A DNA stretch of 64,000 nucleotides from Hyaloscypha bicolor E (lineage: Eukaryota > Ascomycota > Leotiomycetes > Helotiales > Hyaloscyphaceae), in the NCBI RefSeq assembly GCF_002865645.1, contig NW_020194559.1, positions 868,001 to 932,000 on the forward strand, given 5' to 3'. A program made the position numbers and the translations under genes. The notes beneath the pieces are model-generated. The model was not told the DNA's origin. It did not search any database and worked only from the letters and a program-made list of their open reading frames with translations. Within the stretch, counting starts at the first letter, position 1. Each line of letters starts with the position of its first letter. This document shows, one piece after another, positions 24,246 to 38,200 of the stretch.

Positions 24246-24742
24246 GCCCTTGATTGCGTGCCTTTAGTGGTGTGAATCGTGGCATGAGAGTGTGGCGAAT
24301 ATTGGACCCACTCGAAATTGTTCAAGGGGCGGGGAAGGGGCGGGGGGGGATAGTAGATAGTTCCAAAATATTTTCTGGAAGATTCTGCGTTAATTGGCAA
24401 ACCAGCCATAGAACTCTTGAATTTTGCTGGGATAGTACCTCTTAAGGTAAAGCAGATCTTTTGTGTCTTGGAACTACTTTATTATGCCTGCTACGAAATA
24501 AACCTCGTTTCCGAATAAAAGCTTGAAGAGGGATCGGCCAATTTCCCCTGCCTGTTACATTGAACTGCGTCTTAGGTTTCAAGTTCCAGCTTATCCTGCT
24601 ATACGAACCAGTCTCCCCACTGTTCTCTTGGACTGATAAGCCGGCTTACTGCAGGAAGCGACAAGAAGCCAAGAGCTTTATTTAATTGGCTGAAAATGTG
24701 GAATATGCAAGTCGGGAACCACCAACTTTGGTGGCACCAAGT

Positions 24743-24927
24743 TAAAGGGGGCGGACGCATCGGATTGGACTCATGCAAGGTGATCATATGTCGCTGTGCT
24801 GTTGCTATAGAGGCTTTTACACCCAAAAGCGTAGTAGACAGGTTGTGCACGTGCTTTCACTATAGCAACACCTGTCTCCGACATATAGCTGCACGTACAG
24901 AGTTCAATCCGATGTGTACCCCCTTTA
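24743..24927 (+). mobile_element. Fold-back MITE, copy C, most complete
   Basis: The terminal inverted repeats pair over about 65 bases: left taaagggggcggacgcatcg and onward through tgctgttgctatag, right (reverse complement) taaagggggtacacatcgg through aggtgttgctatag. The loop contains cttttacacccaaaag and gtgcacgtgctttc. The flanks show a possible ccaa duplication. Related copies are at 8352-8697 and 18501-18655. There is no ORF, so it must depend on a transposase elsewhere. Confidence 0.78.
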
Positions 24928-25494
24928 CCAACGCTTGGAAGTCGGAAATTAGGATTGGTTGATCCTCCCTCAGCTTTGATGTGGCAAAACATGATTTTCC
25001 CAGGCAAGGGTTCACGGGAAACAAGGTTGACCACTGCCCCTCCCGGAGCATTGATAGCCTTTTCCAAAAAAAAAAAACAAAAAAAAAAAAAAAGGCAAAA
25101 GAAAGTGGAGGTCATCTGCCGTGAGGTGCCATTGGTATTCGCACAAGGCCCGTGAGGACCCATTGTAAGCAACCAACTACAATTCACACTGACACTTCTA
25201 AGAGAAGTGATTGGCTGATGAGCGCAAACACTTTGCGTATACGTATGGCACCCTACTGTACTGTATTGTTCCACGATGTGAGGCCCGTGAGCGGTAAGAA
25301 ATTAGTGCCGTTAAGTTAGATGCGGCTGCCTCTATGCGAGCACCCCTCAACGTTGTGTTAATGGAGTACTTGTTAAATATCTAGATTATCGTTTTTCTCA
25401 TGATTCTTTTGATTTTGTACCCTACTTTTGGCTTTTCCTGACACTCGAAATCGAAATCTACTGCCCCCCAATTTCCTTCAAACCCCAACGCATC

Positions 25495-26366
25495 ATGACA
25501 AAACTATGGGCTGACCAACCATTCAAACTCATCCCAACTCCGACAACGACGGCGACAGAAGGAGTAGGAAAACTTGCTCCGCCCTTTTATATTACAGAAA
25601 GCTAACCAGTTACAGCTCTCAAAGGAAGTAACTGAGGTGGCGACTGAGATGTGTTTGGCGCACAACGTGATGGTCCGGAACCTGAATGCAATCCACCTCC
25701 AGTGCGAACAGGTTACCAAGCCCGAAGACGTGATAGATTTTATCCTATTCTGCCAGACGTCACTCGAGGAGATTCACACCCACCACGCAGCAGAAGAAGA
25801 ACTCTTTTTCCCACAGGTTGCCGAGTACACGGGCGAGAAAAACATCATGGAGGTGAATATCACACAACATCACGCGTTTGAAAAGGGTTTGAAGGAGTTT
25901 GAGGAATATATCTATAAAGCCACACCTAAGACTTACGATGGGAAGGAGGTGAAGAAAATGCTCGACCGGTTTGGCGAGATTTTGGTAGTGCACTTGAGCG
26001 ATGAGATCCAGACGCTGCTTGCACTAGATAAGTATGGAGGGGAGAAATTGGGGCCCATTTGGGCGCAATTTAACAAGAAAATCTTAGCCCAGATTAAAGA
26101 TATGGTGCGTTATCTACTATCTTTGGCCATGGATCGGGGAAATTCTCACTGACTGTTAATTTCAGCATCGTGTGCTTCCCTGTGCTCTCGGTGCCGTCGA
26201 TAAGACATTTGAGGGTGGAAAACATAACTTTCCTCCTTTCCCGTGGTTTTTGCCATACTTGGCCAAGTATTACTATGCTAAAAAACACAAGGGAAGCTGG
26301 AGATTTAGTCCGTGTACGATGTTTGGAATTCCAAGACCGCTTGAGTTTGCGAAAGATGTAGAATAG
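25495..26366 (+). CDS. Hemerythrin/HHE cation-binding domain protein
   Basis: A predicted soluble four-helix-bundle protein that would bind a di-iron centre. Such fungal proteins are widespread and mostly uncharacterised; oxygen, nitric oxide or iron handling is possible. Exons 25495-25563, 25616-26104 and 26166-26366 give 759 bases and 252 aa. Metal-ligand type residues are seen in MCLAHNVMVRNLN, IHTHHAAEEELFF, ITQHHAFEKGL and VVHLSDEIQ. The C-terminal exon carries the conserved HRVLPCALGAVDKTFEGG block and an aromatic-rich stretch. The start MTKLWADQPF fits the family; intron 1 has a CTAAC branch site just before its acceptor. It lies last in island 1, 380 bases before the AT-rich block, and its link to the polyketide genes is unproven. 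Confidence 0.9.
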
Positions 26367-26928
26367 TTGGCCCACCTTCTCTTGTTTCGCTTCGTTCGCA
26401 GTCTGGGAAAGCCGCCGTTCCTGTATACTATGACACCTGGGTCATATTGTTTGATGAAGGAGAAACGAAACTGGGTGTTATTTAACTTGAATCCTATCAT
26501 CTCAATTCTCGTCTTCGTAACTAGCGCTCCAGATGAACAGCGTATCGCCTGTGTGAACAGTATGGAGTGAGGGGTGTGGCAAAATACGGGAACGAGAGAA
26601 CGTATTGCTGGACAAGGCATTACCTCTGGACCCTGCGGTAGGTCTTTGTCTCCTAAAGCATCATACTAAAGAGGGGGTAAACTTCATACGAGATACTAAT
26701 ATCTTAGCCACGGATTTCCACAACTCGCTCAAAAAAGCGTAATCGAGACTGTACCTTGGTAAGGAAGAAGTTTTTTATTATACCATCTATATCTTAAATT
26801 CTTTTAATATATATACTCATTCTCGCAAAAAGAAAATTAATATATTATAACCCTTCGTACTCAACTAGTACTATATATAATGTCTCCTTATCCCTATTCC
26901 CTCTTTTAAGTATAAGAGAAGTAGCTAG
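26367..26928. other. Hemerythrin 3' flank and transition to AT-rich DNA
   Basis: Base composition changes abruptly at about 26750. No gene is seen; the frame at 26273-26620 on the minus strand overlaps the last hemerythrin exon and is a shadow. Confidence 0.6.
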
Positions 26929-27133
26929 TATAACGGCGGGATTGATATAATAGACGAAGGCTTAAAGTTTAAAGAATCTCATATATTAGAAAATACTAAG
27001 CTATAGAACAAAATAGAAAGGATATCTCGACCTTTAGTATTATTCCGCCTAAGTAATTCCGGCTTAGCTTTATTTTATACCTGTTTCCGATATCCTGTCC
27101 TTAGTAGATTATACCTTTATACCAGCTATTATA
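26929..27133 (-). repeat. LTR of element A (left, 3' LTR)
   Basis: 205 bases from tataacggcggg to ccagctattata, the C-to-T/G-to-A form of TGTGACGGC...GCCGTCACA seen at 60311. Internal blocks shared with the other copies include aaagtttaaagaatct and ttccggcttagctt. Confidence 0.85.
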
Positions 27134-30100
27134 TTGCCCCCCCCCTAAAGAGAAGTCTAAATACCCTTATTTAGGGGATTATTCAGCCGTAATATAGAAA
27201 AGAAAAAAGAGGAAATAATGGCCATTAATTCTATTTGGTCCAATTCCTATAGCTTACTTATAATCAAAGTATAGTCTTAACTCTACTAAAATAACCCAGT
27301 TCCTAGTATATTCGGGCCAGTCCTTAGTATCCGTTACTTATATTATATCTATACCCATATTAATAATATAGTCTGGGAGTACTATATAGGCTATAGCTAA
27401 TATTAGAACTATTATTATTAGATAGTTTTTAAATAGGAATAGTAGATTAATTCTATCTATTAAGGCAGGCTTTAATATAATAGCCTCCTTGCCTTTCTTC
27501 TTAGTTAGGATAGTAATATTTGGCTTAATTATACTACTTCTAAACTATTTAATTAATTTCTGGGTTTTCTCGAGTTTAATATATATATCTTTAAATTAGT
27601 TCTCTATTTTAGTAATTTATATATTAAGGCTAGATACTTAAACTATTTTATTATTAAATTCCCGGGCCTTAAGCTCTATAATTTTGGTTTTATAAGAACT
27701 TCTAAAAGGTTTTCCGACTTCCCGAATAGTATTATATACTAATTTATTAATATTTATAGAATATTACTTCTTTAATTTAGCCTTTAGAATTATTTACTAG
27801 CTTTTGGTTTTAGACTAGTACTTTATATAATAACTATTACTTGATATTATATATCTCTTAGTTATAATAGATATCTTAATATTAGTTTGGCTACTTTTAC
27901 TATAGTTAGAATTTCTTTTATTACTAGAATTCTCTCTATTCTTAGTCTTTTTATTATTGGAATTCTTATTATAATTCAATGCCTTATATTTCTTAAATAT
28001 ACTAGCCTTATTTTTATTAACCTTTTTAGTATCTAATTTAATAAGGTTAATAAGATAGTTCTTATTAGTATTATCTATTTTGCCTATTAGATTATTAGGC
28101 TTATTATTACTAGTAACTAAAGCCTTTATTTTATTATTCTTAAAGTAATATAGGTTATATTCTATATATTAACCTGTTCTTAAATAAGAGAAGTACTATT
28201 TTTATTTATAAAAGTAGTTTGGCTAGTAATTATATTAATAATAGTTATAATTATTAAACTTAAAATACTATTACTATTATTTAAATTATCTAGGATCTAG
28301 TAAATAGCCTTATTTAATCCGGCTATAAATAATATATTATCGGAATTTCTTATTTGTTTTATTTTTATTAATAGTTCTATTAAAGTAATAATAGTAGTAT
28401 AAATAGTTAAAATTATAAAAGTTAAAATAATTAGGAAGATTTCCTTTAATTTTTAATAATATTTCGAACTAATATAGGTAAGTATTTACCTTTAGCTTAG
28501 TTTTGAGAATTTACTTTTTTTTTATAATTTATCTAGGTAATAAAGTATAATTTAGTATAGTAAAGAAAGATATTTTATTTAGATTTCTGGAAAAGAAAAT
28601 AGGTACTAATATAATAAAATAAAATAAATATATTAGAATTTAGATAAAACCCGGGAAATATCTAGGTTTTTCTTTTTTCTTCTAATTATAGAAGCTTTAT
28701 TATTAAGGTTTATTATTATCTAGGTAATTTTTATTAAATTTATTTTCTTTAGTATACTAAATCTATTTATTTAGCTAGATAGAAAGTTCTACTTTATTAG
28801 AGTTCTATTTATAGAATTTATAGAATTTAAATACTAAGTTCTTAAAGTTTAATATAAAGTACTATTTATTATCTATATCTTATTTCTTCTATTTAATCTT
28901 ATAATAAAGCTTATTATAAAGTATTTTTAAAAAAAGAATCTTTTCGACTTTTTATTCGAGTTTATTATTAACTTTAATAGAACTAGATTCTTTATTAGTT
29001 TGGCTAAATAATAGATTAGTAGAATTTTTATAAAACCTATTTATATAGAAGATTAGCCAAATCCTATATAATAGAAAAAGATCTAATTAATATAAATAAC
29101 TAACTATTTTATTAATTTTAAATAGTCTAATAAAGAGATAATCTAATTTATTAAATAAATAATTCGTTTTCTATATCTTTTTAATTATATAAATTACATT
29201 TTCTAGACTAAAGTCTAATTCTTACTATTTCTTATTAGCTTATTTGGTTTAATACTTTTGAATTACTATTATATATTTTCGGATATAATTAATAATAGTA
29301 TTAATTCTTTTAGCCTATTATTATATTTCTTTCTAATTAAATTTCTTTTTTAGTATTTTAAATTTTATTATTAGTAGTATTTAGTTAAAGTTTAGCCTAG
29401 GTTTATATTTATAATCGACTATTAAAAGAAATAAGCCAGTTAATTTATATAAGCAAATAGTATCTATAATATTAAATACCGGAAATAAATCTATTTAATT
29501 ATTTTAGAAGTAATTAATAAAAAAATAAAGTCGGGTATTAATAATCTAGTTAATAATTTCTATTTACTTATTAGTTTAGATATATTTTATAGTTAAGAGC
29601 TTTAGCTTAGTTCTAGTTAATCTTAATAGTTTATTTATAAAGTTTAAAATAAACTAGAGTTTTTAATTATTTATAATAATAAAAAAAACCTCGGAATTAC
29701 TAAATATAATAATAGAATAGGCTAGTAATAGTTTTAGCTATAGTATTCTTAGTTATTAGTAGACTTATATATTATTTAAATAATTAATTAATTATAATAA
29801 ATATATTATTATATTTCTTATTTATAGAATTAGAAATATAGAAATTTATAAATAAATTATTCTATATTTTTAAGAGAACTAGTAATAAATATAATAGGCT
29901 TAATATTTTATTTCTTGGTTTATAAAACCTTTAATATTTATAATAATTTATTATAAAATAGTTAATATTTATAAAGAGAATAAATTATTAATAAAGTTTT
30001 TAAACTAGAATTCTTATCTTATTTTAACTAGAATATATAGTAATTATTATATTATAGATTTATTATAAGAGTCTAGTTTATAGATTATTATATTTATTTA

Positions 30101-32295
30101 ATATAATGAGTCTTTTATTATAAAATATATAATTATTTAATATTTCTTATAAATCTGTATTTTCTCGGGCTTTCTATTATAATTTCTAAATATCTAATAT
30201 CTGAAATACTTTACTAAATACTAGATATCTCTTAAATATATATAATACGGCTGCCTTACTAGGGAAATATACTTGAAATATACTAGAGATATTTAGAAAA
30301 CTAAGCCCCTTCGGGACTAGTATACTATAGGATATATATACTTTCTTATAGCCTCCTATATTCTAGTTTTCTCTTTCTTAGCTTTAAATTATCTTTATAA
30401 AAGACCTTTTACTTTATTTTCTAAGCCCTAAATATTATATTCGTAATAATATTTAAAGCTTATTTCTTTTAATTCTATAGAGGATTTCAAATAAACTAAT
30501 TTAGAACTATTAGTAATATAAGTACTATTAAGATAACGGAATCTCAGAAATATAAGTAATAGATTCCAGAATAATAAAAGCAAAAAGCTTTAGAACTCTT
30601 AAAGGAATTAGGTATTTATATTTTTATAAATATATACTAGTAATATATTAGAAATCTCTCTAAAAACCCGAAAATTAAAGAATCTTAAATAAAGGCTATT
30701 CTTTAACTAAATTCTAGAATAATAGGTATCTATAGGCTAATAACCTAATTATTACTCTTAAGCTCTATCCTATAACCTTATAGGCCCTATATATATACTA
30801 GTAATAAGATTACTAAAAAGAATATAATAAAGGAAAAGTATAATAAATTAATTTTCTAGAATATTATATAATTAGAAACTATATTAACTTTTACTAAGGC
30901 TTCTAGTAAAGCTTTTATTAGTTCAGGTTATTCTATTAGTAGCCCTTCCTAAATTAAATATTCTATTAGTATTTCTAGAGAATTTATAAATAAGTTTATA
31001 AAAATAGAATTCTTTATTTTTATTATAAAGCTTCTAGAAACTAATAATTATATTATTACCGGAAAGTTATATAAATGAACCAAGAAACCTAATATCTTAT
31101 TCTTAGATATTAATATTATTATAAAGAGCTATTAGAAAAATATCTAAAAAGCTATTTTATATAAAAATACTTATAGTTATAATAAAGCTATTCTCGAGAA
31201 TACTAAACTCTATAATACTAAACTCGAGAATAATATTAAATATTATATAACTATAATAGATTAGCTTATAATAACTCTAGCTATTTCCATTTTATTTATT
31301 CCGGCTACTTTAAATCTTTCTTAAAAGAATTCTAAACTATCTTTTATTTATTTCTATTCAGAATTCCCTATATCTTATACTTCTTTTAGAAATACTAAAG
31401 TTACTAAGCTTCTAGATCTAATTTTCTTTACTAGAAATTATTATAGTATATATTATATATGCGGCTAGTTACGTAATATATACTATACTCTTATATAATA
31501 GAATAGCTAATAAGGCTTCTAATCTTATTATTATATCTTTTAGTCTATTTACCTATATAGTAAAGCTATTTCCCTATATATGTATTTATTAGTCTAAGTA
31601 ATTCGTAATATCTAGCTTAATTCTAGAAAGAGCTATTTTAGTTTCCTTATTATATAGAACCGAATAGTATTTAATATAGTAGCTAAACTTATTATAGTTA
31701 AAATACTTAATAATTAAGAGATTCTCGGTTTTTATAAAATATTACTTATATTTATAAAAGAATATATATTTAATAAAAGTAGTTAATATAAGCTTTTTAG
31801 ATTTCTTTTTAAAAATATACTTTTTAGAAATATATAGAAATATAATACTAGAAATAAACTAAGCTAAAATAATTCTTATTTTTTTATATTTCTTAGTTTT
31901 CTTATATATAGCTTTAATTTACTAATTATTAGTAATATAATACTAAGTAAAATAAATTAATATCTTAAAAACTAATATTATTTTTTATAAATAATTATAA
32001 GAAAAGAATATAGAACTCTTAAAATATATTTAAAGTTTACTAAAGTTATAATAAGTATTTTATATCTTATTAGAATTAGAATATAGTTTCTTTAAATAAA
32101 AATAGAACTCTAAAAGCTAATAATACTAATTCGAACTATTTTTATTTATATAAGAATTAGTTAGAATAAGAGTATTACTAGTAAGTTTACTAGAAATATA
32201 AATAATTTTAAGATTTTCTAAGAAATATAAATTAGTATTTCTTTATAGCTTATTCTTAATCTAAACTAGCTAGTTATTAAAGATAATATAATTTC

Positions 32296-35200
32296 TATTA
32301 TAGTTATTATAATATATAATACTAGTAGGAATTAGACTAGAGCTAGAGAGATATCTAGTATCTAAGAGAGGTATCTGGTATCTAAGTAAGGCATTTATAA
32401 TTACTTAATTATTACATGTAACCCCGAGCTTAAACTAGTATATGGGCCTATATATAGCTTATAATTATTTAGATCCGAGATTCTTTCGAGATCTTCTTTT
32501 TTCTTTAGCTTTAAATTATTAAAATAGAAATAGTCTAATTATACTTTCTAGGCCCTAGATCTTATATTTATAATATAATTCAAACCTTATTTATTTCTTA
32601 ATTCTATAAAGAATTTAAATAATACTTACCTAATTAGTTTTTAATAAATATAAACGTAATATACTATAGCTATTTCTATACTAGTTAATTAATATTAGAA
32701 TAAAAGAAAGCCCTAGAATAACTAGATAAGAAAGCCCTAGACTAGCCAGGCAAGCAAATAGGCTAGTAACCTTATTACTAAATAAAGACTTATAAGAAAG
32801 CAAGTCCTAGAATAACTAGGCAAATTAAAAGAAGCTATAGTATAAAATACTACTAGTATATTACTAGAAAGTAAACCAGAGCCTCTTATTAAGTTTCCTA
32901 AAGAGTCCGAATATCCCGTTAATACTTATAGTAAGAGAAATACTTTTTTTTAGAGAGCCGAGAAAAAAGAAAAATCTGCTCTATTAAAGATAAACTTCTA
33001 AGAGTTACTTTAAAGCCTAAAGGCTTTATATAAAGAAATTATTAAGCTAATTCTAAAAACATATAATATCCTTATTTATAATAAGAATTATTATAATTAG
33101 CTAAAAGAAACTAAGTAAGCCCTATAAAAGAATAAAGCTATTATTAAAAAGCTTATTATATAGCCTATAGAAATAACTAGTTCTTCTATTTCAGAAAATA
33201 AATATTTAGTTAAACTCTCTAACTTTTCTATCTTTAAAGGCATAATTAAGAATAATATTACTTTTAATAATTAGTTAGTTTAGATTAAGAATAAGCTTTA
33301 TAGTAACTCTAATATTTACTAGATAAAGAACCTTAAGATTATTTGTATTTCCGGCTATATAAATAGCTATACTCTTATACTAATCTTTCTTTTCCTAAAC
33401 TAGGATAATTAATATATATATGAGACTATTAGAGAACTATATACTTACCTGAAAAAGCTATATAATAACCCAAATAAGAAATATAATACTTAATAAGCCT
33501 TTAAGAAGCTATTTATAAAAAAGAGTCAGACTTTTTAGGAATTTTATATCCTGTTTTAAAGATATATAATAAACAGAAATATTAACTCGTAAAACCTTAA
33601 GAATAACCTAAATAATAAGCTTACCTAAAAGCTTTAAGAGGCTATAGCTATATATTATAATAACCTGGCTATTTATATTATAAAGTTCATATAATACTAT
33701 ACTATAAATAATTAGTAGATCTAAGCTTATTATAAAAAGAAAAACTAGGTATTTAAGAAAGCTAATAAAAATATAAATAAGCCAAGTTTAGAAGGCGCCC
33801 CTTATATAAAGCCTGCTTCTAAGACTCTAGTAATAAATAAGCCTACTATTCTAAAGCCCGGATTCTTAGATCTCAAATACTATAACTATAATAGATTTAG
33901 TTATATATCTAGAAGCTATTTAGAGCCTAAAACCAAATATATAAAGCAAGTCTTAGTAGCTAAGCTAGCGGCACTTATTATAAGTAAACTATTTAAGGAT
34001 ATAGAATAAGGAAACGAGAACTTCTAAAAAAAGTTTTCTTTTAGGGCCATATTATATAAATATAGCAGAAGTTAATTTAAGCTAGTTACTAGGAAATAAA
34101 GTATTTATATTTCCTTATATAATTAGTAATAATAAATTAGGTATTAAGACTTCTTCTCTTATTAATACTAAAATAAACGAATATACTTTTATTAATTTTA
34201 AGTTTATAAGAATAATTAAATAATTTCTAGATATTAAGTCTATTTAATTAGTATTATCCTATAATATAAGAGAGTTCAATAATAAGTAAGCTATATTTAT
34301 TATTTACTATATTAAGCTTATACTCTTAATTAATAAATAAAAGATTCTAGTACCTATACTAGTTATAGGGCTAGGTAAATATAATATAATTTTGGGATAA
34401 TAGTAGTTTATAAGTACTAGTATCCTAATTAATTATAAGAATAGAAGATTAATCTAGCTAAATAATTAGCCTAGAAAGAAGAGTTAGGACAAGATCCTAA
34501 TTATTATATATAAGAACTTGAAACCTGGGAAAAGTAACTAGTATTAAGAAAATATAAATAGAAGAAATAAAGCTATAGCTATAGATAAGTCCTAGAGATC
34601 TTAGCTTATAAAAAGGAAACTCTCTTATTCTTTTTTTAACCCGGGCTTAGAAAGCCATATATAGTAAAAGAATTAAGCTTAATACTATAGAGAAATACAA
34701 GTAGCCTTAGGGAATACAGAAGTCTCTCCTAAGCTAGAGATAGGAATATTAAAACTATACTATCTAAAAAAAAGCTATAAGAGCTAGTCGAGGCCTATAA
34801 TTAATATTATAAGTATCTCGCCAGCCGCTTTTTAAATAAATCTATAAAAAAAGGAGAATCTTTTCTTTATAATATTATTTTTCGAGATTAATAAAGAGCT
34901 AGAATTATAATAAGAGAACAAGTTTATTCCGGGCAAATAATAGCCAGGAGAAATAGAGCTATAGTAACTAGTAAGAGTCTTACTAAAGAAATTCAAGAAT
35001 TTTATAGATATTTTCTTAAAAGAAGTATTAAATATCTTATTCCCGTATTAATTATATAATTACAAGATTTAAATTAATAATTCCAAAGGCCTAGAGAGCC
35101 TAAAGTATTTCCTGCTTTATTAATAGTTAATCTATAAGCTATAGGAGATTAAGTATTTCTTTAAAAAGAACCTTTAATAAGGCTTTATTAAGCCAAGCTA

Positions 35201-38200
35201 GTTTCTTTTTATATCCCTAATTCTTTTTATAAAGAAGGCTAATAAAGCTCTCTAATTCTATATTAATTATTATAAGCTAAATAATTTAATATAAAAGAAT
35301 TATTATTCTCTTTTCCTTATTTATGAGACTCTTATATAGCTAGCTTAAACCAAGGTTTATATAAAGCTAGATATTTAATAAGTATTTTATTAGATCTAAA
35401 TAAGCTCAGAATTAGAAAAACTTATAATATTTTATATAAGATATAAGGCCTATAAATATAAAGTTCTTTAGGAAGGCCTAATTAATAGCCCTATTATATA
35501 TTAGAGATATATAAATAATATTCTCTTTAATTACCTTAATATTTTTTATATAGCTTACTTAAATAATATCCTAATGAACTCGGATAATTCCCTAAAATAT
35601 AAAGATTATATATAAAAGGTTTTTTAGTAATTATAGGATACTAGCCTTTAAATAAATATTAAGAAATTAGAGTTTAAGATTATTTATATAAAATATCTAG
35701 GCTTTATTATCTTTACTAGAGGTATTAAAGTAGATTTAGATAAGATAGTAATTATTAAGAACTAGTAATTACTAAAGATAATTAAAGAAATATAAGGCTT
35801 TCTGGGTTTTTATAACTTTTGTTAGTATTTTATTATAGAATATAGTTATATAATAAAGTTCCTAATAGCTCTATTATATAAGAGAGTTCCGTTTAAATAA
35901 ATAGATTAGTATTAAGAAGGTTTTATTAAGCTAAAATAAGCCATATTCTCGATACTAATTCTATATTATTATAACCCGAATTTTTCTATTATAATTAAAA
36001 CAAATATATCAAATAGAGTTATAGCTAGTATTTTTTTATAATAAGACTTCTAAATAAAACTCTGGTATCTGGTAGTATTTTTCTCTAAGATTATATAATT
36101 AGTAAAGCTAAACTATAATATTTATAATAAAGAGATACTTATTATTATTTTCTTTTTAATTAAACAATAAGCAGAACTAGAAGGCTTATAAAAGGTACTC
36201 TTTATAATTTATTTAGATTACCGAGCTTTCGAGTATTTTATAACTATAAAGAAGCTTTTAGTAAAATAAGCTTACTAAGCAAAATACCTTTTCTATTATT
36301 ATTTTAAGCTTATATATTAGGCAGGCAAGTCAAATAAATAATAAAATGCCCTAAGTAGGAAGTATAAGAATATAATTATCTAGAATAAGGTAATAGTAGC
36401 CTATTAGACCCAAATTCTCTTCTTATAATAAAAGATTAATAATAATATTATACGAGATCTCTAGTTAGTTCTAATTAAGGCCTTAGTAAGCCTAGCTTAA
36501 GAAGAAACCTAGTATAATAGTATCTAGCTAGTAAATAAGCTATTAAGCGAGAACCAAGAGTTACTAGAGCTAGAAAAGCTACGGAATAAGGCAAGAAATA
36601 AGAAAGAAGGCACTTGAATACTATAAGACGGCCTCTTCTTATAATATAGTAAACTATTTATATCTAATAATATAATAATATCCGAGATACCCTTATATAC
36701 TATTCTTATTTAGGAGGTATATATATAGCTCCTAATAGAATACTCAGGATAAGCTAAGCTTTAATAGCTTCTTTAGGCCCGCTATTACTAGCTAGGCCAA
36801 GATATAAATATTAATTAGTATAGAAATAATTATTATATTTATTAATAATCCTATATTTCTAGAAATAAAAAGCCAGGGCTCTTGTATTTATTACTAGTTC
36901 CTAATTATTTCTAGTAATATATATTAGTAAATTTTAAGAAATGTCTAGAGAATAGAAATAAATATAATATAGTAGTAATTTTTATTAATTATCTAGGCAA
37001 GTAAGAGCATGCGGCATTACTTGTTATACACGTGATTTACCCTATTAACCCTACCAAAATCGCGATTTTTTAGCCTATATTTTAATATAATTCCCAAAAT
37101 AATTAAAGTACTAAATTTATTAAGGCTTTATTATATAGTAGCTATACTCTTACTATTAATTATATCTTCTAGCTTATAAATAAGCCTCTCTATTAAATAT
37201 TACTATTCTATTAAATTAACTTTACTTTATAGCTTTTATAAAACCTCTTTTATATCCTTAATTAAAGTAGAAATAGTTTCTAACTTTATATTCTTATTTT
37301 TTATTTATTACTAGACCTTCTTAATTAGATTTAAATTAGGAGAAGAGAGAGGCTAATTAAACCTATATAATTTATATAACTTTCGAGATAGCTTTATTAT
37401 ATTCTTATAAATCTTTATTTTATTATTTATAAATAAAAACTTCTTCTTTTATTTTATTATTAGGAAATCAAACTAAGAAAAAATAACAGGATTAAGGACT
37501 TAGTTTAAGTAGGCTATATTATAAATCCCCTTTTTCCCTGGCTTTTTTATTAAGAAAATAAATAAGAACTTTTAATTTTAGTTAATTATTTCCCAAATTA
37601 TTATATTTACTTTATTATTTCTATATAAAGATTATATATAATCTGGGTAATACTTCTTATCCGGCCGATATATAACCCAAATTCTCTCTCTCTAATAAGA
37701 CTTATAACCTCCGTAATTTGGCTATAGCTTTTCTTTTACTAGTAAAGTAAGCGAATAATAGTATAAACGGAAGTTCTCTAGTTCTTATTGAGTTAGTAAC
37801 TCTTAAGAACGGACGGAGAGAGGATATTTGAGATTTCTGGATCTGAGTCTTCTATTATTATATAATAATTAAAAAAGAAAAATAGTAGTTTATAGTAAAA
37901 GAAGTAGTAAAGTATGGGTTTTAGTAAGGGGTAGTTACATGTTCGCTTAGGTATATAACGAGTAATACTCTTACCCTATTATAATTCCTGTCCGAAATAT
38001 AATAATAGCTAAAGAATTAGTATTTTTATTTCTTACTTATATAGTTTACTAAGTTAGTATTCCGGAAACTATAATATCTAATTAAGGCCCTTAGTTTATA
38101 TCAGATTTCTAGAGCGAGTTCTATAAATATATTAATATAAAGCTCAAGTTATTAACTATTAATTATTCCTAAACTAATAATTAGATAGAGATTATTAACT

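Larger units (their letters stand above)
23010..25494. other. Gene-free region rich in fold-back elements
   Basis: No coding region is supported; the open frames at 23544-23798 and 24771-25274 lie over repeats. Three small palindromic or TIR-bounded elements occur here (listed separately). A near-homopolymer of A interrupted by single C and G bases lies at about 25066-25095. Confidence 0.6.

Noticed and set aside
25066..25095. Poly-A stretch as the tail of a retroposon
   Set aside because: The adjacent sequence shows no retroposon body or target duplication; an ordinary A-rich tract is enough.
24771..25274. 167-codon minus-strand frame
   Set aside because: It lies across MITE copy C and the poly-A tract (phenylalanine run), so it is not a gene.
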